Origin: Hormiphora californensis
Taxonomy: Eukaryota; Ctenophora; Tentaculata; Cydippida; Pleurobrachiidae
Assembly (NCBI GenBank): GCA_020137815.1
Contig: CM035354.1
Span: forward strand, 7,855,487 to 7,919,486
Reading direction: 5' to 3'
DNA: 64,000 bases
The notes below the pieces were generated by a model. That model did not search any database, was not told the origin of the DNA, and saw only the letters and a list, made by a program, of their open reading frames with translations. The stretch's first letter is position 1; each line of letters opens with the position of its first letter. This document shows positions 1-24,943 of this stretch, one piece after another. The translations under genes were made by a program, and so were the position numbers.

Positions 1-45
1 ATGTTATGAATTGATAAGTTTCTAATTTTGAATCTCCCTTTTTAG

Positions 46-10998
<10,953 letters not shown>

Positions 10999-11139
10999 AC
11001 GACAGACGACAAATACATGTTAGTAGCTATGGCACTGTTTTAGATACTATGAGGTATAATTTAGACCAAGTGTATCCCACAGATTCCTAACTCCCCACAT
11101 CTCACTCTCCGATTCCTAACCCCCTAACCTCATTCTCAG

Positions 11140-11472
11140 GAGGAAGTGATCAGGTGTGTAAAGGAGCACCTTCCATCCTCACCCAGAGACCCCGTACCAC
11201 CTGCACGTACCACCAGTGTACTTAGTAGTGGCAGTGATGAAAACAACACGTGAGTAACCAACTAACCCAACTACTAAGAGCGCCATTGTTGTTAAAATCT
11301 TATAGAATCTCCTCGCTAGATTTAACCCAACCCCATCCCCAGGACGAGACAAGAGACAATGCAGCGACGTATTGCGTCCTACAGAGAGATCCCAGAGAAA
11401 TTACAGAGGAATGGACCCGCCCGACAGAGCCTGCCCGCTCATATGAGATCACGAGTTAACTGTTACAAATAA
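11140..11472 (+). CDS. Two possible 3'-terminal exons downstream of NAV
   Basis: A phase-0 open segment at 11140-11249 follows a CTCAG acceptor and ends in a GTGAGT donor. It splices in phase to 11343-11472, which ends in TAA. The joined peptide begins EEVIRCVKEHLP and ends RSRVNCYK. A polyadenylation signal follows at 11483. The segment needs a phase-0 donor upstream; the NAV frame at 9409-10998 has its own stop and no obvious matching donor. It may be an alternative NAV 3' end or the remains of a separate small gene. I do not recognise the peptide. Confidence 0.45.
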
Positions 11473-11482
11473 TTAACTCTTT

Positions 11483-11488
11483 AATAAA
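11483..11488 (+). promoter_or_regulatory. AATAAA polyadenylation signal
   Basis: A canonical AATAAA lies 11 bases after the TAA at 11470-11472, which supports a transcript end here. Confidence 0.6.
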
Positions 11489-12101
11489 ACTGTGTTTGTG
11501 TTTGGGGATTTTGAATTTATTATTTGTTTATTTTTTTTGGAAGTTATATATATTTATGTTTAAACATGTTTTAAGATTCGCAGCAGAGAGACACGATTTA
11601 TTTGCAGAGACTAGATGGTGTAAATACATTTTCCTCTTTTTCTGTTGATTTCTTTTAGATATTTGAGTTTTCTGATTTGCACAAGGGTTAAAAACAACGT
11701 ACATAGCTTTTCTCGACCCTCTCTCTCCGAGAAGTGGTTCGAATAAGTTGATAATGTGACAGTCTCCCATTTGCTTGTCTTGCTCAACATAACAACACGT
11801 TTCCTGATTGATCTCTTGTTGAGTAAACAACTGATCACAGTGTGGTGTCGGATATATAAAATTTACCATGGACGTTGTTTTTACTGGTAGGAGAGAAGGC
11901 GGTGATTTGTAGAAAATCAAATCAAAGGTATAAACATAAAATTGAACTGTACTTCAGGCACAATATTTTTGTTTCCCCACATTGAACTCCCTCCCCTATC
12001 ATCTCCTCATAGCCATGTGAACCAACCTCCCCCCCCCCATTTCGCATAAAACGCTCTGTAACAGTCCTGAAGTTTGTTTTGATTATTGTCTCTGTATCCC
12101 C
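11489..12101. other. Intergenic, convergent 3' ends
   Basis: This AT-rich stretch lies between the NAV 3' end and the stop codon of the FAM174-like gene on the other strand. It contains a short poly-C run near 12030. The open frames at 11528-11920 on the minus strand lack homology cues and splice support. I see no gene here. Confidence 0.6.
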
Positions 12102-13178
12102 TCAGTTTCTCGTCCTATCGAACACGATCTCATCACTGTCACTGTCCCCATTGTCCTCCTCAAGAGGCTGCAACTCTATATTATCTCTCCTGTCCCCTCT
12201 TGTACTAACCATCGTATAACTGAAGGGGAGGAAGGAGGGTTAGTTACCATAGCAACATGTTAAAACACTGGCAATGTTGTGTCGAATTTGATCGGTGAAA
12301 AGGACCATTCTTCCACGCGTCCAGTCGTCGAGAACGGGGAACACCAAAGTGCGCGCGTGAGGAGTTGCCTGCGCGAGGACTGTTACTTTGTTGTTCCCGC
12401 GCCCTCCAACTATGCAGCACGCTAACGAGTTCTATTTTCAATTGACCTTCCACCACTGCAGCAACAGGCCCGGCCAGAACTAAAAAGAGCACGTTTCTTA
12501 GAAGAAGGTAGTTGGAAGAAACAGGATGGTTTAAATAGAGAGAGAGAGAGTGACGTAGTGCTCGTGTGTGTAACACACCGCTTACACACAAATAACCGGT
12601 GAAATCAGAGATCGGGGGTTAAATTGGTGCTCTGTAATTGGTAGTTTCCTCTAATTGGGTGTAATTATTAGTGCAGGAGGTGGAGAAGATTGAAAATAGT
12701 GTAATGTTTAAACAGCATAGCACACTTTGCTTCCTACACTTGCTGTCATCAACAAACACGTCATTCCAGGCAGGGAGAGGTAAATAGTGATACGTGATGG
12801 GACGGAGCTAGGAGTGAGGACCCAATCCCCCAATTACACAGGCCTGGATGTTATTTTAGTGAAACTGTTTCACGGCTATTCAGACATGGCTGTTCAGTTT
12901 TCAGTGTTCAGATGAAAAGGATTTAGGAAATCAATTTGGTGACGCAGTCACCCTTCCAACTCGCGCACGTAGCACGCAAAAACGAAGCCCGTGTAGCGGG
13001 CTGAGTTGTAAGAGGTGACGGCGCCACCAAGAAATCAATGTGATGAACTCTGCAACACATGTATCCCTAATCTCGTTGTAGTGCTGTACTACTGCACCTG
13101 TGCTGTTATAATCAAGGAAATTACCCTAGTGTGCTGAGAAATGGTAGTGGAAGGGAGGGGAACATAGTTAGATATGGT

Positions 13179-13214
<36 letters not shown>

Positions 13215-14987
13215 TAGAGTAGAGAAGAGAGAGAGAGTAGAGAGAGGAGAGGAGAGAGAGAGTGAGAGAGCAGATGAGATATGAAGCAGGAGAAGAGATC
13301 TCTCATGTCTCTCATACTGCTCTCCTAGCATACTACTCTCGCTCTGTGCTCTGATCTCTCTCTCTCTTCTGCTCTCGTCTCCTCTCGCTCTGCTCTAGTC
13401 TCGCTTCGTGCGTCTTCTGCTCTCTCTCGTCTCTCGAGCTCTGCTGTCGCTGCTCCTCTCTCTCTCTCCTGCTTCTCATCTCTCCCTCTCTCTCGTCTCT
13501 GCTCAGACATTCTCTTGCTGCTCTCTTTTCATCTTCTCTCTCTCTCTCTCTCTCTTTCTTCTGCTCTTCATCTTCTCTTCTCTCTTCATCTACTCTCTCT
13601 ACTCTGCTCTGTTTTTTCGGCTTCTCCTTGTACTAGACTTATCTCTCTATTCTTTCTTCTCTCCCATATCCTTGCTGCCCATTGTCCTAACTGATTCTCC
13701 TGTACTGAGTCAGTTGATGTTTTCGTGCTTCCTTTTCGTCACACCCCATTCCGGTTTGTCCTATGTCTCCTTCTCTTATTAAGTCGAACTTGCTTCCTCA
13801 TTTCTCACTCTCGCTTGTTTCTCGTGCCGAATTGGAGACCAGTCTGCTCTGAATACGTTATAGTTTGATGAAAAATTTCATGCTAGCTTGAAATGAATAC
13901 AGAACAGTATGAACATAATGTTAGTAGTTTGGTATTGGAAGAATTCAAGTCGCAAGTAATAAGTAGTAGAAGTAGTAGTAGTTATATAGTGCTGCCAGAA
14001 TGAAATATGCGAGTGAGTAGTGAGGTCAATTCAGGGAGGGGTAATATATTGCAACATACCCAGCTGACACAATAATATATGGATCTACTGTGGAAGGGTG
14101 GTAATTGTCTCTGTATAACTCTTTCTAAAGGGAGCATGTCAATTGCTTAATCAGTTTTGAGCCACTCCTTTCTTAGTGTCTCACATACCTAATGTGCGTG
14201 TTGACAGCAGTGACATGATGTCACTTGGTATTGAGACATGTTACAATGGAGTGTCACACACACTGTGTAACTCATTAGTACCTGAGGAAACTGCGAGTGT
14301 ACCCCTTTACTCCTTTCATTACGAAGAACACGATGATCAGAGCGGAGATGGGCGCCACCTGGTGGGGGGGGGGCTGTGAGTTGCTGCAATTGGAAAGAGG
14401 GGCCAGGGCCGTGATAAACGAATAAATGAGTGGTAAAACAAGAGAAATGGTCAAGGTGTGGTATAACACATCTGTTGACACAAGACAGAGATTAGAGAAA
14501 AGGAGCCAGCACGGTAGAAACACCATCTACATAGCAGGGGTCTCTACAACCCCGCCCTTGCAACACATGTCCTACATACCAAGTAAAGAAGGAGTCGGAG
14601 GGAGTTTATCTTATCTTCTGTTGTCCCAGGATTGTCATCAGTCAATATTGGCTGATCATTCAGGTTGTCATCCTCTGATTTCTTAACATCATTAACTGAT
14701 TTTTCATCTTCTGATGTTGTGACATTGCCACTTGCATTATCCTTTACAATTGGTTTCTCACCAGGATTTTCAGGCACATTCTTGTCAGGATTTACAGGAT
14801 TGCCTGCACCAGGTGCTTCGTTTCCATCGTTTCCATCAGATTGAGCAAACGCTGAAAAAGGAGAAATGATATTTGTGAACAACAAAGTAAAATCTTGTAA
14901 TACTCACTAAAACACATAGCACATAGTGGTGAAATATGACTTACATGTAGAGCTGACTACCAATAGAAAACACAGTAAAAACCTCAT
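12102..14987 (-). CDS. FAM174-like type I membrane protein
   Basis: Four minus-strand exons join in phase: 14945-14987, 14580-14851, 14282-14358 and 12102-12219, giving 169 residues. Residues 1-18 (MRFLLCFLLVVSSTSFAQ) look like a signal peptide. An acidic, Asn/Pro-rich luminal part follows, then a membrane segment spanning the exon 2-3 junction (RLLLYLVAPISALIIVFFVM), then a short cytoplasmic tail. The tail ends in NIELQPLEEDNGDSDSDEIV, which resembles the FAM174 C-terminus (..[20 protein letters not shown]). FAM174 proteins are small single-pass membrane proteins, reported at the Golgi and plasma membrane, with poorly defined roles. The last intron is large (about 2.1 kb) and holds CT/GA-rich sequence. 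Splice phases agree at all three junctions, so the gene model is good; the family call rests on the tail. Confidence 0.72.
13180..13610. repeat. GA/CT-rich low-complexity block in the FAM174-like intron
   Basis: Interrupted GAGAGA sequence (13180-13275) passes into CTCTCT-rich sequence (13340-13610) within about 60 bases, so the two halves could partly pair. No coding signal is credible here. Confidence 0.8.
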
Positions 14988-17131
<2,144 letters not shown>

Positions 17132-17419
17132 ACAACCCGGACCCAGCATGTTTTATCAACTTTCAGTTGGTTTTTTTATCATTTGACTCTCTTTTGAATT
17201 TTTTAAAACCACAGGACGTTGAAAAATAATATATTTTTGATCTTTTCTTTTGAAATTTTGGAAACATTATATCCACAGACATTTAACAATGATTATTTAT
17301 CTTCATTTTATGTTTGCTAGAGTAGATCAAATTTTATGTAGTGGCCGGCACAGTAACTGTTGTATTATCTTAAATATCTACATGATTCTATCTCGACTAC
17401 TCAAAACCAACCGTTCCCC

Positions 17420-17545
17420 AAACTAACACACCCTCTCTTGAAAATAATCCACCTCTCCCTCTCAAACTAATCCCCTCCATCCCTCTCTTGAAACTAACCC
17501 GGACCTCTCCCTCTCTTGAAACTAACCCAGACCTCTCCCTCTGTA
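17420..17545 (+). repeat. Degenerate tandem repeat, about 35-bp unit
   Basis: Three to four imperfect copies of a unit resembling CTCTCTTGAAACTAACCC plus GGACCTCTCC lie immediately upstream of the PI31 start codon. They may form part of its 5' leader or promoter; no function can be assigned. The rest of the 17132-17562 gap is the AT-rich tubulin 3' region. Confidence 0.7.
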
Positions 17546-17562
17546 TAGCTGTGATGTGAGTC

Positions 17563-18288
17563 ATGCCTCGTCGCACAGCAAAGAGCCCCTTTCACGGGGC
17601 GTTCTCCATGCTCCACGATGCTATAATCAAGAAGGGTTTTGTAACAGAGACAGGAGAGGTATCACTACCCTACGGGTGGGATGAACAAGATGATGTTGTG
17701 TCAGTATCCTACACCAGGAAGGAGTTACCTGACTCCCTTCTTCAGACTAAATGTGTCCTAATGGGGGAGACCATGATCATTAATGTCCTACACAAAACTG
17801 TTCTAAAGACACTGGATATTGAGATTGGGAGTTATGTGATTGATTTCCGAGATCACAGCTATGAGGTTAAGAATATCCAGCCCTTTGAGAGGAAGGTGTA
17901 TGATGATGCGTTATACCCCCTGATACCCTCCCTGAAACCTCCTAAACATACCTCCACCCCTACCCGGGTGCAGCAGCCAGAGAGGGTGGACCCTCTGAGG
18001 GATGAGAGACTGCCTGGTAGAGCACCACAACCCATCAATCCCATGCCATTTCCCTTTGCAGTGGGAGGGGACGATCTGAACCCACTAGGAAGAGGTAGAG
18101 GGAGATGGGATGGGCCTGGGGGAGGGGGTATGATAATGGACCCTATGAGGGCTATGAGGGGAGGAGTGGGAAGGTTGCCAGGACCTAGATTTGATCCAGT
18201 AGGGCCGGGAGGGTTTGGTCCAGATAATGACGAACTAATGCCCCCAGGGAGGCCAGGAATGCCAGATATGGATGATATGTTTATGTGA
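17563..18288 (+). CDS. PSMF1: PI31 proteasome regulator
   Basis: An uninterrupted frame of 241 residues (human PI31 is 271). The N-terminal 120 residues match the FP domain shared with FBXO7 (start LHDAIIKKGFVT, later LPYGWDEQDDVVSVSY). After a Pro-rich linker comes the characteristic C-terminus: DPLR, then FPFAVGGDDLNPLGRGRGRW (human FVVGGEDLDPFG), MIMDPMR, GPRFDPVGPGGFGPDNDEL and a final DMDDMFM. PI31 binds the 20S proteasome through its C-terminal part and modulates assembly, activity and transport. ATG 17563 is chosen because it opens the FP domain without an upstream in-frame extension. The domain order is complete, so this should be a full gene. Confidence 0.93.
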   Translation: MPRRTAKSPFHGAFSMLHDAIIKKGFVTETGEVSLPYGWDEQDDVVSVSYTRKELPDSLLQTKCVLMGETMIINVLHKTVLKTLDIEIGSYVIDFRDHSYEVKNIQPFERKVYDDALYPLIPSLKPPKHTSTPTRVQQPERVDPLRDERLPGRAPQPINPMPFPFAVGGDDLNPLGRGRGRWDGPGGGGMIMDPMRAMRGGVGRLPGPRFDPVGPGGFGPDNDELMPPGRPGMPDMDDMFM

Positions 18289-18397
18289 TTTTGCCAATTG
18301 TTGTTGTGTTTTACCAGTTTTTCGTATTATGAACTTAGGTGTATCATTCTCAAATCCCAGTACCATATGCACTCTCTTTTAACCCCTCCACTGCAGC

Positions 18398-20863
18398 ATG
18401 TTGTCATGTCTCTACCTCCTTCTTCTTCTCCACACTACAACCAGCACCCTCCCTCCTGGACATGGGAAGGAGTTAGGACAACACAATGATCTGGGGACCC
18501 CCGCCCTGGAGGCTGACTGGAGGGATATGAGCCCGGGCAAGTTTAATGAATATGTGGCCAGCAGGACACCTGTTATATTGAGGGGCCTAGCTAAAGAATA
18601 CCCAGCCTACGAGAAATGGACGGATCAATATATTCTGGTAAGGAGTTGACCCGCTAAGTTGAATTACTGTTGTAAATTACTGTTGTAATCAGGGGGCTGG
18701 GGCCTAAACTTTGTTTATATAGGCCAGATAGGGATCAACAGTAAAAAGATTTGTTTGTTTAAGAACAAGGTTTATTTACTTACTGTAACCCAATATCTCA
18801 ACATATATTGCAAATTGCAATGTTACATTCCAATACCTTCTCAAAACTTGCTGTTTCTCAACAAATCGCAAAAACTAGTACATACTCCCTTGCATTCCAA
18901 TCCCCCTTCTCAAAGCCCAATTTCTCTCAGGACAACTTCGGTGATCTAGAGATACGTCTGGAGGCTAAAACAGAGAAGGAGCACTTTGTGCCAGTAGGGG
19001 AGGTGGGTCGAGGAAGGGCCACATTTGCTGAGTTCCTCTCTAGATACAAGACAGATAATATGTATTGTGTGAGTGAGGTTCCTAGTCCCATGTTCCCTGA
19101 CCTGACTCTACCTGGTATCATGAACTGTGGGGAGCTCGCCAGCAGTATTGTAGAGGTGGGTTGGTGTTTAAGTTGGTGTTATTAGCCTCCGTCTCACATC
19201 GTATTTTGTTTCCTATTGTTGCTTCCGTTTTTCTAAAATCTCACCGAATCTTAACATCAGGTGAATCTGTGGATAAACAGTGGTGGTGCTAAGAGTATAA
19301 TACACAAAGATGCACATAACCAGTTGAACTGCCTCCTGGCTGGTAGTAAGGAGTGGATCTTTATCAATAACACTTATAATGATGGAATATACCAGGCTGA
19401 AGAGGTAAGAGTGGGAGTCTTGAGCTCATGGACAGGCCCTTTTGTTCTTTCTCTCTCATTCATCGTGATGCCCACGTGATAGAGGGCCCTTTGTTGGTTT
19501 TGTGTGTGTAGCCTCATTTAACTGTTCCTTGATCACCATCTCAACACACAGCTTTATAATAAGCAGACCCCGCCCCCTCATGGCACCTGCCCCACTCATC
19601 GCTGACCCTTTCTCTAACCCTCTCCACCCTCTAACTAACCCTCTCCGCCCTTTCTCTAACTAACCCTCTTCTTTCCCTCAGATAGATGGAGACATGGGAG
19701 GTTTCTCACTGGTAGACCCAGCTAAAGTGAACTACAAATCATTCCCTAAGTTCGCTACAGTTCCCTGGGAATACGCTACTGTTCACGCTGGTGACTGCCT
19801 CTATCTCCCTCCTAGGTAACATTCTCATCTCTCTTTTTTGGATCGCCCCATGTCCATGATCATCTTACAAAATGAGAGAATATTCTAGAACATTCTCTTC
19901 CTTTCTCTTTCTTCCTCCCTATTCGATTTGAGTCTCTATTTGTCTGACGTCACGGAGAACCTGTCATAATTAAACTATCTGTTCGCTCTATCTTTCTGTT
20001 TCTCAAATCTTTCTCTCTATCTCTCTCTCTCTCTCTCTCTCCCACTCTCTATCCACCCTCTAACCCCCTCTCTCCATTTCAGATACTACCACCGTGTAAA
20101 ATCAACAGACCGGAACTTTGCAGTTTCTATCCTGTTCGGTACTACCTCTACATTCTCTATGTCCCCTAACTGCCACACTGGCCCAGCCCCCTCCCTGCCA
20201 CTTGACAAGGCCCCTATCCAATGGGCCTACCCTGGACATGGTATGATGAGTATGGGCAATAGTTGTCCTGTCCAAATCAAACAGATCTTCATGGACGAGT
20301 TCACCCACTTTGCTGGAGAGGGGGTGGAGGAGGTAGCCATGGCGGATTATATAGACCACATATTGGATGAGGTGACTGTAGAGGTGCCTTACATCCAGGA
20401 GGCATTTCACAGGATGTTTATAGAGGAGAGGTTACTGGGAGAGAGTGAGATGATAACAAGGGAATACCTGGAATCCCTCCCTGACTCCTTCTATAACACT
20501 GTAACAGCTGCCTATAGTTATGATCCATCTAATGACCCTGACTCGGAGCTGTTCTACATCACCAAGTCCCGGGTGGTTAACAGATTGAAGGATGCTACAT
20601 ACTACGGGACTATAACACGGGATATCTTCCTACAGACCTATACAGATATAGGAGGTTCACTGAGGTATGGGAGGGAGTTGTGGGGTAGGTTGAGTGGTGA
20701 TGGGGCGACACTATCCTGGTATGAAGTGAGAGACAAGGATGGAGAGTTTGATGTGTTTGGGAGGGAGCATGATAGAGGGGATGGGGAGATGTGGGAGAGG
20801 AATGAGGAGATAGTGAGGAAGGCTAAAGAGGAATTCGAGGACAGTCAGAGAGAGGAATTGTAA
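18398..20863 (+). CDS. Secretory-pathway JmjC/cupin-8 dioxygenase
   Basis: Five exons join in phase: 18398-18637, 18931-19155, 19261-19404, 19682-19815 and 20083-20863, giving 507 residues. Residues 1-17 (MLSCLYLLLLLHTTTST) look like a signal peptide. The cupin fold carries the iron-binding triad: His170 and Asp172 in SIIHKDAHNQLNC and His251 in PPRYYHRVKS; Lys185 (GSKEW) could contact 2-oxoglutarate. The N-terminal LEADWRDMSPGKFNEYVASR and PVILRGLA are typical of FIH/JMJD-like hydroxylases. A C-terminal extension of about 230 residues is acidic and unassigned. The family uses Fe(II), oxygen and 2-oxoglutarate to hydroxylate proteins; substrate is unknown. The signal peptide implies the ER lumen or outside the cell rather than chromatin. 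The catalytic residues are intact. Confidence 0.85.
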
Positions 20864-21616
20864 TGTAGTTATAGTGTCTGGATACACTTCCCTAGATGTG
20901 GGATATAACTTTTATTCTGTGAGTTCCTTTTTACTAAATTGTTGATTTATTTCCATAGACAGATTTGTGAATTATTTATTTTTCTTGGAGGCTTATACCT
21001 CTAGTGTGTACATTGTAATTGTTGAACATTTGAACTTTAACCAACCCCCTTATATCCGAACTTTTTAGATAGTCAAACTTGAACAGGGACATGGCCCACA
21101 CTTATGGTTCATATTGGTCAGTTACTTCGTGAAATTAGGGTGATGAAAGGCAGTGAAAAAGGAAGATATAGATAGACACTACTCAAGGTGGTATTTGATA
21201 CCCTCAACACCAGACAACACAAAAGTCAAGTTCCCGCCCAGTTTACTTTGTGTTCACATTACCTCACACACACCACGTACCGCGGGAGGGAGAGAAGTGA
21301 GAGAGGGAATGTCGCGCGCTCCATACAGATGGGGCGCGCCGAACCGATCGACCAAGAGAAGATGTTCTCAATTTTGAGATACAGTGCGCTACTCGATCTC
21401 TCTGAATTTACCAAGAAATTAGAAAAGTGAAGTCCATTGGCATTGATTGGTAGGTTTGTTGGAAGCAGGCAACTTTCCAAAGCCCAAGGGACTATCAAGA
21501 TGGTTAAATGAGTGTCAGAGATCGGTGACATTTTCATTTATAGGGTGAAATACCACCACGGTCAGTTCAATAAACTACACTCAGTTACTGTCTAAAAGAG
21601 AATCAAGACAACACAG
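20864..21616. other. Intergenic between convergent genes
   Basis: Between the JmjC gene stop (20861-20863) and the GPCR stop (21617). AT-rich, with no supported open frame, RNA gene or repeat. The small frames at 21153-21537 lack any family signal. Confidence 0.6.
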
Positions 21617-22771
21617 TTACACACAATATCTCTCCTCTAGATCAGGTGTACTAATCTCCCCTAGTCCAGGGCTATCACAGAACCTCACTCTATGATCTCT
21701 CTTCCTGTCCTTCCTCTTCTTGGCGAGGTTTACCACCTGTTGAGATATCTTATCCTGGTTACTGATCTGATAGGGAGTCATCTGTACACCCTTATTAACC
21801 TTCCTACAACACACCCTCAATAGATCCCTCTTTAGAAAGTTTCTAAAACTAACCACAGTAAAAGTGTACACTACTGGATTCAGAGTTACATTTAGGAAGT
21901 AAGCCTCAGTCTGTACCACATAGGCCCACACACCAAGGTTCTTGTGTAGCACCTGTAGAGTGGCCCTTATCACAAGGGGGGCTACAGAGAATATGAACAC
22001 CCAGGAGATGAGAGATACAGTAACAGCAGCATTGATACTGACCATCCTAACATTAACAGCCCTGTTCCCTATATTAGGACTCCTAGCGACCCTCTCATCT
22101 TGTTTCTTAACAAACCGTGACGCTATCACCAGGATCATGATATTAGAAATGACCATGAAGATCAGGGGGATAAACCCAAACATGGTGATAATAACAAGTG
22201 TGAACACTGTGTATTTCCCCTCAGGGTTCAGTAGCCCCGAGGTGTTGCAGGAGAGAAGGGAGGGTTGGAAGTAGGTATACTGCTCAAATATCACCGCAAC
22301 TACCACTGACCCCACCGCTACCACCCATATACCAAGCACTATTGTCCGGGCCTTAGTCTCCGTGAAACTAATAGCACGAAGAGGCCGGATCAGGGTTAGA
22401 ACCCTGTGGAAGGATATCGCCACCAGAGTGTGTAGTTCAGCAAATATGAAGATATACCCCAACATTCCTTGTACAAAACACATCTCTCTCCCAGCTACCC
22501 ACCTCCTCGCATACAGAGTTGACCCCACGGTAACTCCGTTAATCATCGCCAGGGCCAGGTCTATAACAGTGAGGTTCAGGATGAAGATGAGTACAATCCG
22601 GTCTAGGTTCAGGGCATTAAAACACAGGATGCCATACAGTACAATGGAGTTGCCCACTATAGCGATAATAAGGCAGATAGTGTGAAAGAGACACAGGAAC
22701 ACGTAGGAGGGTTCAGAGAGTTGAAGGACTGATAGGGAGACATTGAGGGACGTCTCGTTAACTAGCATCAT
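21617..22771 (-). CDS. Class A (rhodopsin-like) G-protein-coupled receptor
   Basis: Intronless, 384 residues, seven hydrophobic segments. Conserved class A marks: GN at 40-41 (TM1), NLTVID at 66-71 (TM2), Cys98 and Cys175 for the extracellular disulfide, and NPVVY at 308-312 (TM7). N-terminal Asn-X-Ser/Thr sites (NET, NVS) suit an extracellular terminus, and the tail is basic. The DRY motif at the end of TM3 reads FHR (121-123), so the acidic residue is missing while Arg is kept; TM6 lacks the usual CWxP. Both changes can alter activation or coupling. The ligand cannot be inferred. Single-exon structure suggests membership of a retrogene-like receptor expansion. Start chosen at the first of two adjacent Met codons. 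Confidence 0.88.
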   Translation of the reverse strand: MMLVNETSLNVSLSVLQLSEPSYVFLCLFHTICLIIAIVGNSIVLYGILCFNALNLDRIVLIFILNLTVIDLALAMINGVTVGSTLYARRWVAGREMCFVQGMLGYIFIFAELHTLVAISFHRVLTLIRPLRAISFTETKARTIVLGIWVVAVGSVVVAVIFEQYTYFQPSLLSCNTSGLLNPEGKYTVFTLVIITMFGFIPLIFMVISNIMILVIASRFVKKQDERVARSPNIGNRAVNVRMVSINAAVTVSLISWVFIFSVAPLVIRATLQVLHKNLGVWAYVVQTEAYFLNVTLNPVVYTFTVVSFRNFLKRDLLRVCCRKVNKGVQMTPYQISNQDKISQQVVNLAKKRKDRKRDHRVRFCDSPGLGEISTPDLEERYCV

Positions 22772-23349
22772 TCCTTCCTGTGTAAATATGTGGTTTGAGA
22801 GTTAGTAATTTAAATACTAATTAGTAATTTAAATAGTAATTTAACTACTAATTAGGGAAACATAAATTTAGCAAAATTCGACCATCTATCATACAATGGA
22901 AAGGGGTTCATTGTCAAGTACGATTCAGGGGAAACAGAAACTCAACAAAGCAACTTGACTTATTGTAGTTGTACGGCTTTGTTGAACAGAGGGAACAAAG
23001 AGAGTTTCCGCTTGGTTAGTGGTGACAGATGTGGCTGTTAAAACTATAGTCAGGGAAAGTGATAGTTGCAAGTCTGAAGTGGAACTGGAAGAGGTCGAGT
23101 TGTTACAATGAAGAGTTGAACAAAGCGATGACATGGCGAGGTGTCTAAGTAACTGAGAGGTAGAAAAGTGTGCTGCTAAGTGCTGCTGGATACTTGCCGT
23201 TGGGCAAATACAGAATTAGAGATGCCTTGCATAATTGTGATACAAAAGGACCCGAGAAAGAAGGAATGATAGATAGAGCAAAACAACTCAAATCTCACTT
23301 ATAAATTGACAACTTATACGGCCAATTAAACATACAGCCTGTCTCTGAG

Positions 23350-23353
<4 letters not shown>

Positions 23354-23446
<93 letters not shown>
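23354..23446 (+). repeat. (CT)n microsatellite
   Basis: About 90 bases of pure CT dinucleotide in the intergenic region upstream of the GPCR. Confidence 0.97.
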
Positions 23447-23448
<2 letters not shown>

Positions 23449-24937
23449 ACCTCTTTATGTCGGTATGACATGTTCATTATAGAGCAATGCTACAGCTCTC
23501 TTCCAATTACAACTAAAACTCTATCACCTAACTGCTGCGTGTGTAAGTGGCAAGTAAAACACGGAAACTATTAGTTGAAGAAGAGGCAGAAAGAGTTCTG
23601 GCAGAACTTCTATGAAGGTAGTTAGGAACAAACGTAGAAGAGGCTGAACTTCAGGCAGTGGTACTGCAGTTTAGTAGAGAGCTATAAACACAAGCAGAGA
23701 CGGGTAGAGAGCTATAATAAACCATTAACCGTGAAACAAAAGAAGTAAGATGAGGGCTCTCTCTGAGAGTCTTAAAGAGAGACTCTCTCAGTCCGAGAGT
23801 CTCTGGTTAAGTTTTTCCCCTCTTTCTAACAATACATTTGGCTACATGGTTGCCCTTTCTTTTGGGGCTTTTTATCCTTCGATAAATAACCAAACAATAA
23901 ACACACAGTTTATCATTTAACTCTGTCACAGTGTCACACAGGGCCGTACTCTCACATAGAGAGAGAGAGAGATAGAGAGAGAAAGGGTTGACGCATGTCG
24001 CGACTCCCTCTCGAAGCTTCTATCTAGCCCACCTGGACCTTTTAATGACAAAGGGACCATGTTGTTAGCCTATCACAAAGGGCAGCCCTTTACTGCTATT
24101 TAATTGGGCAACTCCCAGTCACGGAAATACATAGAACGTCAGAACCCATTACCCATCGAAACCCATTAAAAACTTCTTTTACAGTTCACTTGCTGACGCA
24201 AACAATTCTTTAGAGGACAGAGACAAACGTCAACGAGTTTAGATATTAGATAATCACTTCTGATATATTTCAAGCGACCTGGACCTTGTAGGGATAACCT
24301 CCCTCCTGAGTCCTGTCAGGCCAATGATCTGACAGTCTCCCTCGCCATATCGATGCAATTAGAGGGGACTTATAGGGCAAACCAGAACCTTACTAGCACC
24401 TCTATAATCGTAAAGAATTAGGGACAATGGAATGTGTAGACGTTGGGGCTCTATGAATATAATCATGTATCAACTCCCAGACATCAGTAGTATCCTATCA
24501 GGCCAATGCTCTGACGGGTAGTATCACATACTGGTACTGCTGCTGTACAGAATTAAATAATTATATGCACCCATATTATAATAATCATTAGGCATCAAAC
24601 AATGACTTGAGATTTGGGACTGCACAGGTAGCTTCAATCGGGGTATACATGAATATTAAATTACTAAGCAGTACTCTCTTTTACAGATACAATTCGCCAA
24701 TAAAAGATTACGTGAACTTATTATGTGAATAATAAGATGGATTTTGAGAGTAAAAAGATAAATCCCCATATGAATGACGGTTGTTACTCAACATAATGAC
24801 GGACCTTTGATTAACAAATTACCACGTTTTAGTCACGTGATGGTCAATAATTATGTCAATGCCGCCCGATTAGATCTGGACACTGGGCAGACGTGACAAA
24901 TCATATCCATCAGTGATATGATGATACAGCATGAATT

Positions 24938-24943
<6 letters not shown>

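Noticed and set aside
12244-12591. 115-codon minus-strand frame
   Set aside because: It lies in the last intron of the FAM174-like gene, has no splice partners and no recognisable domain.
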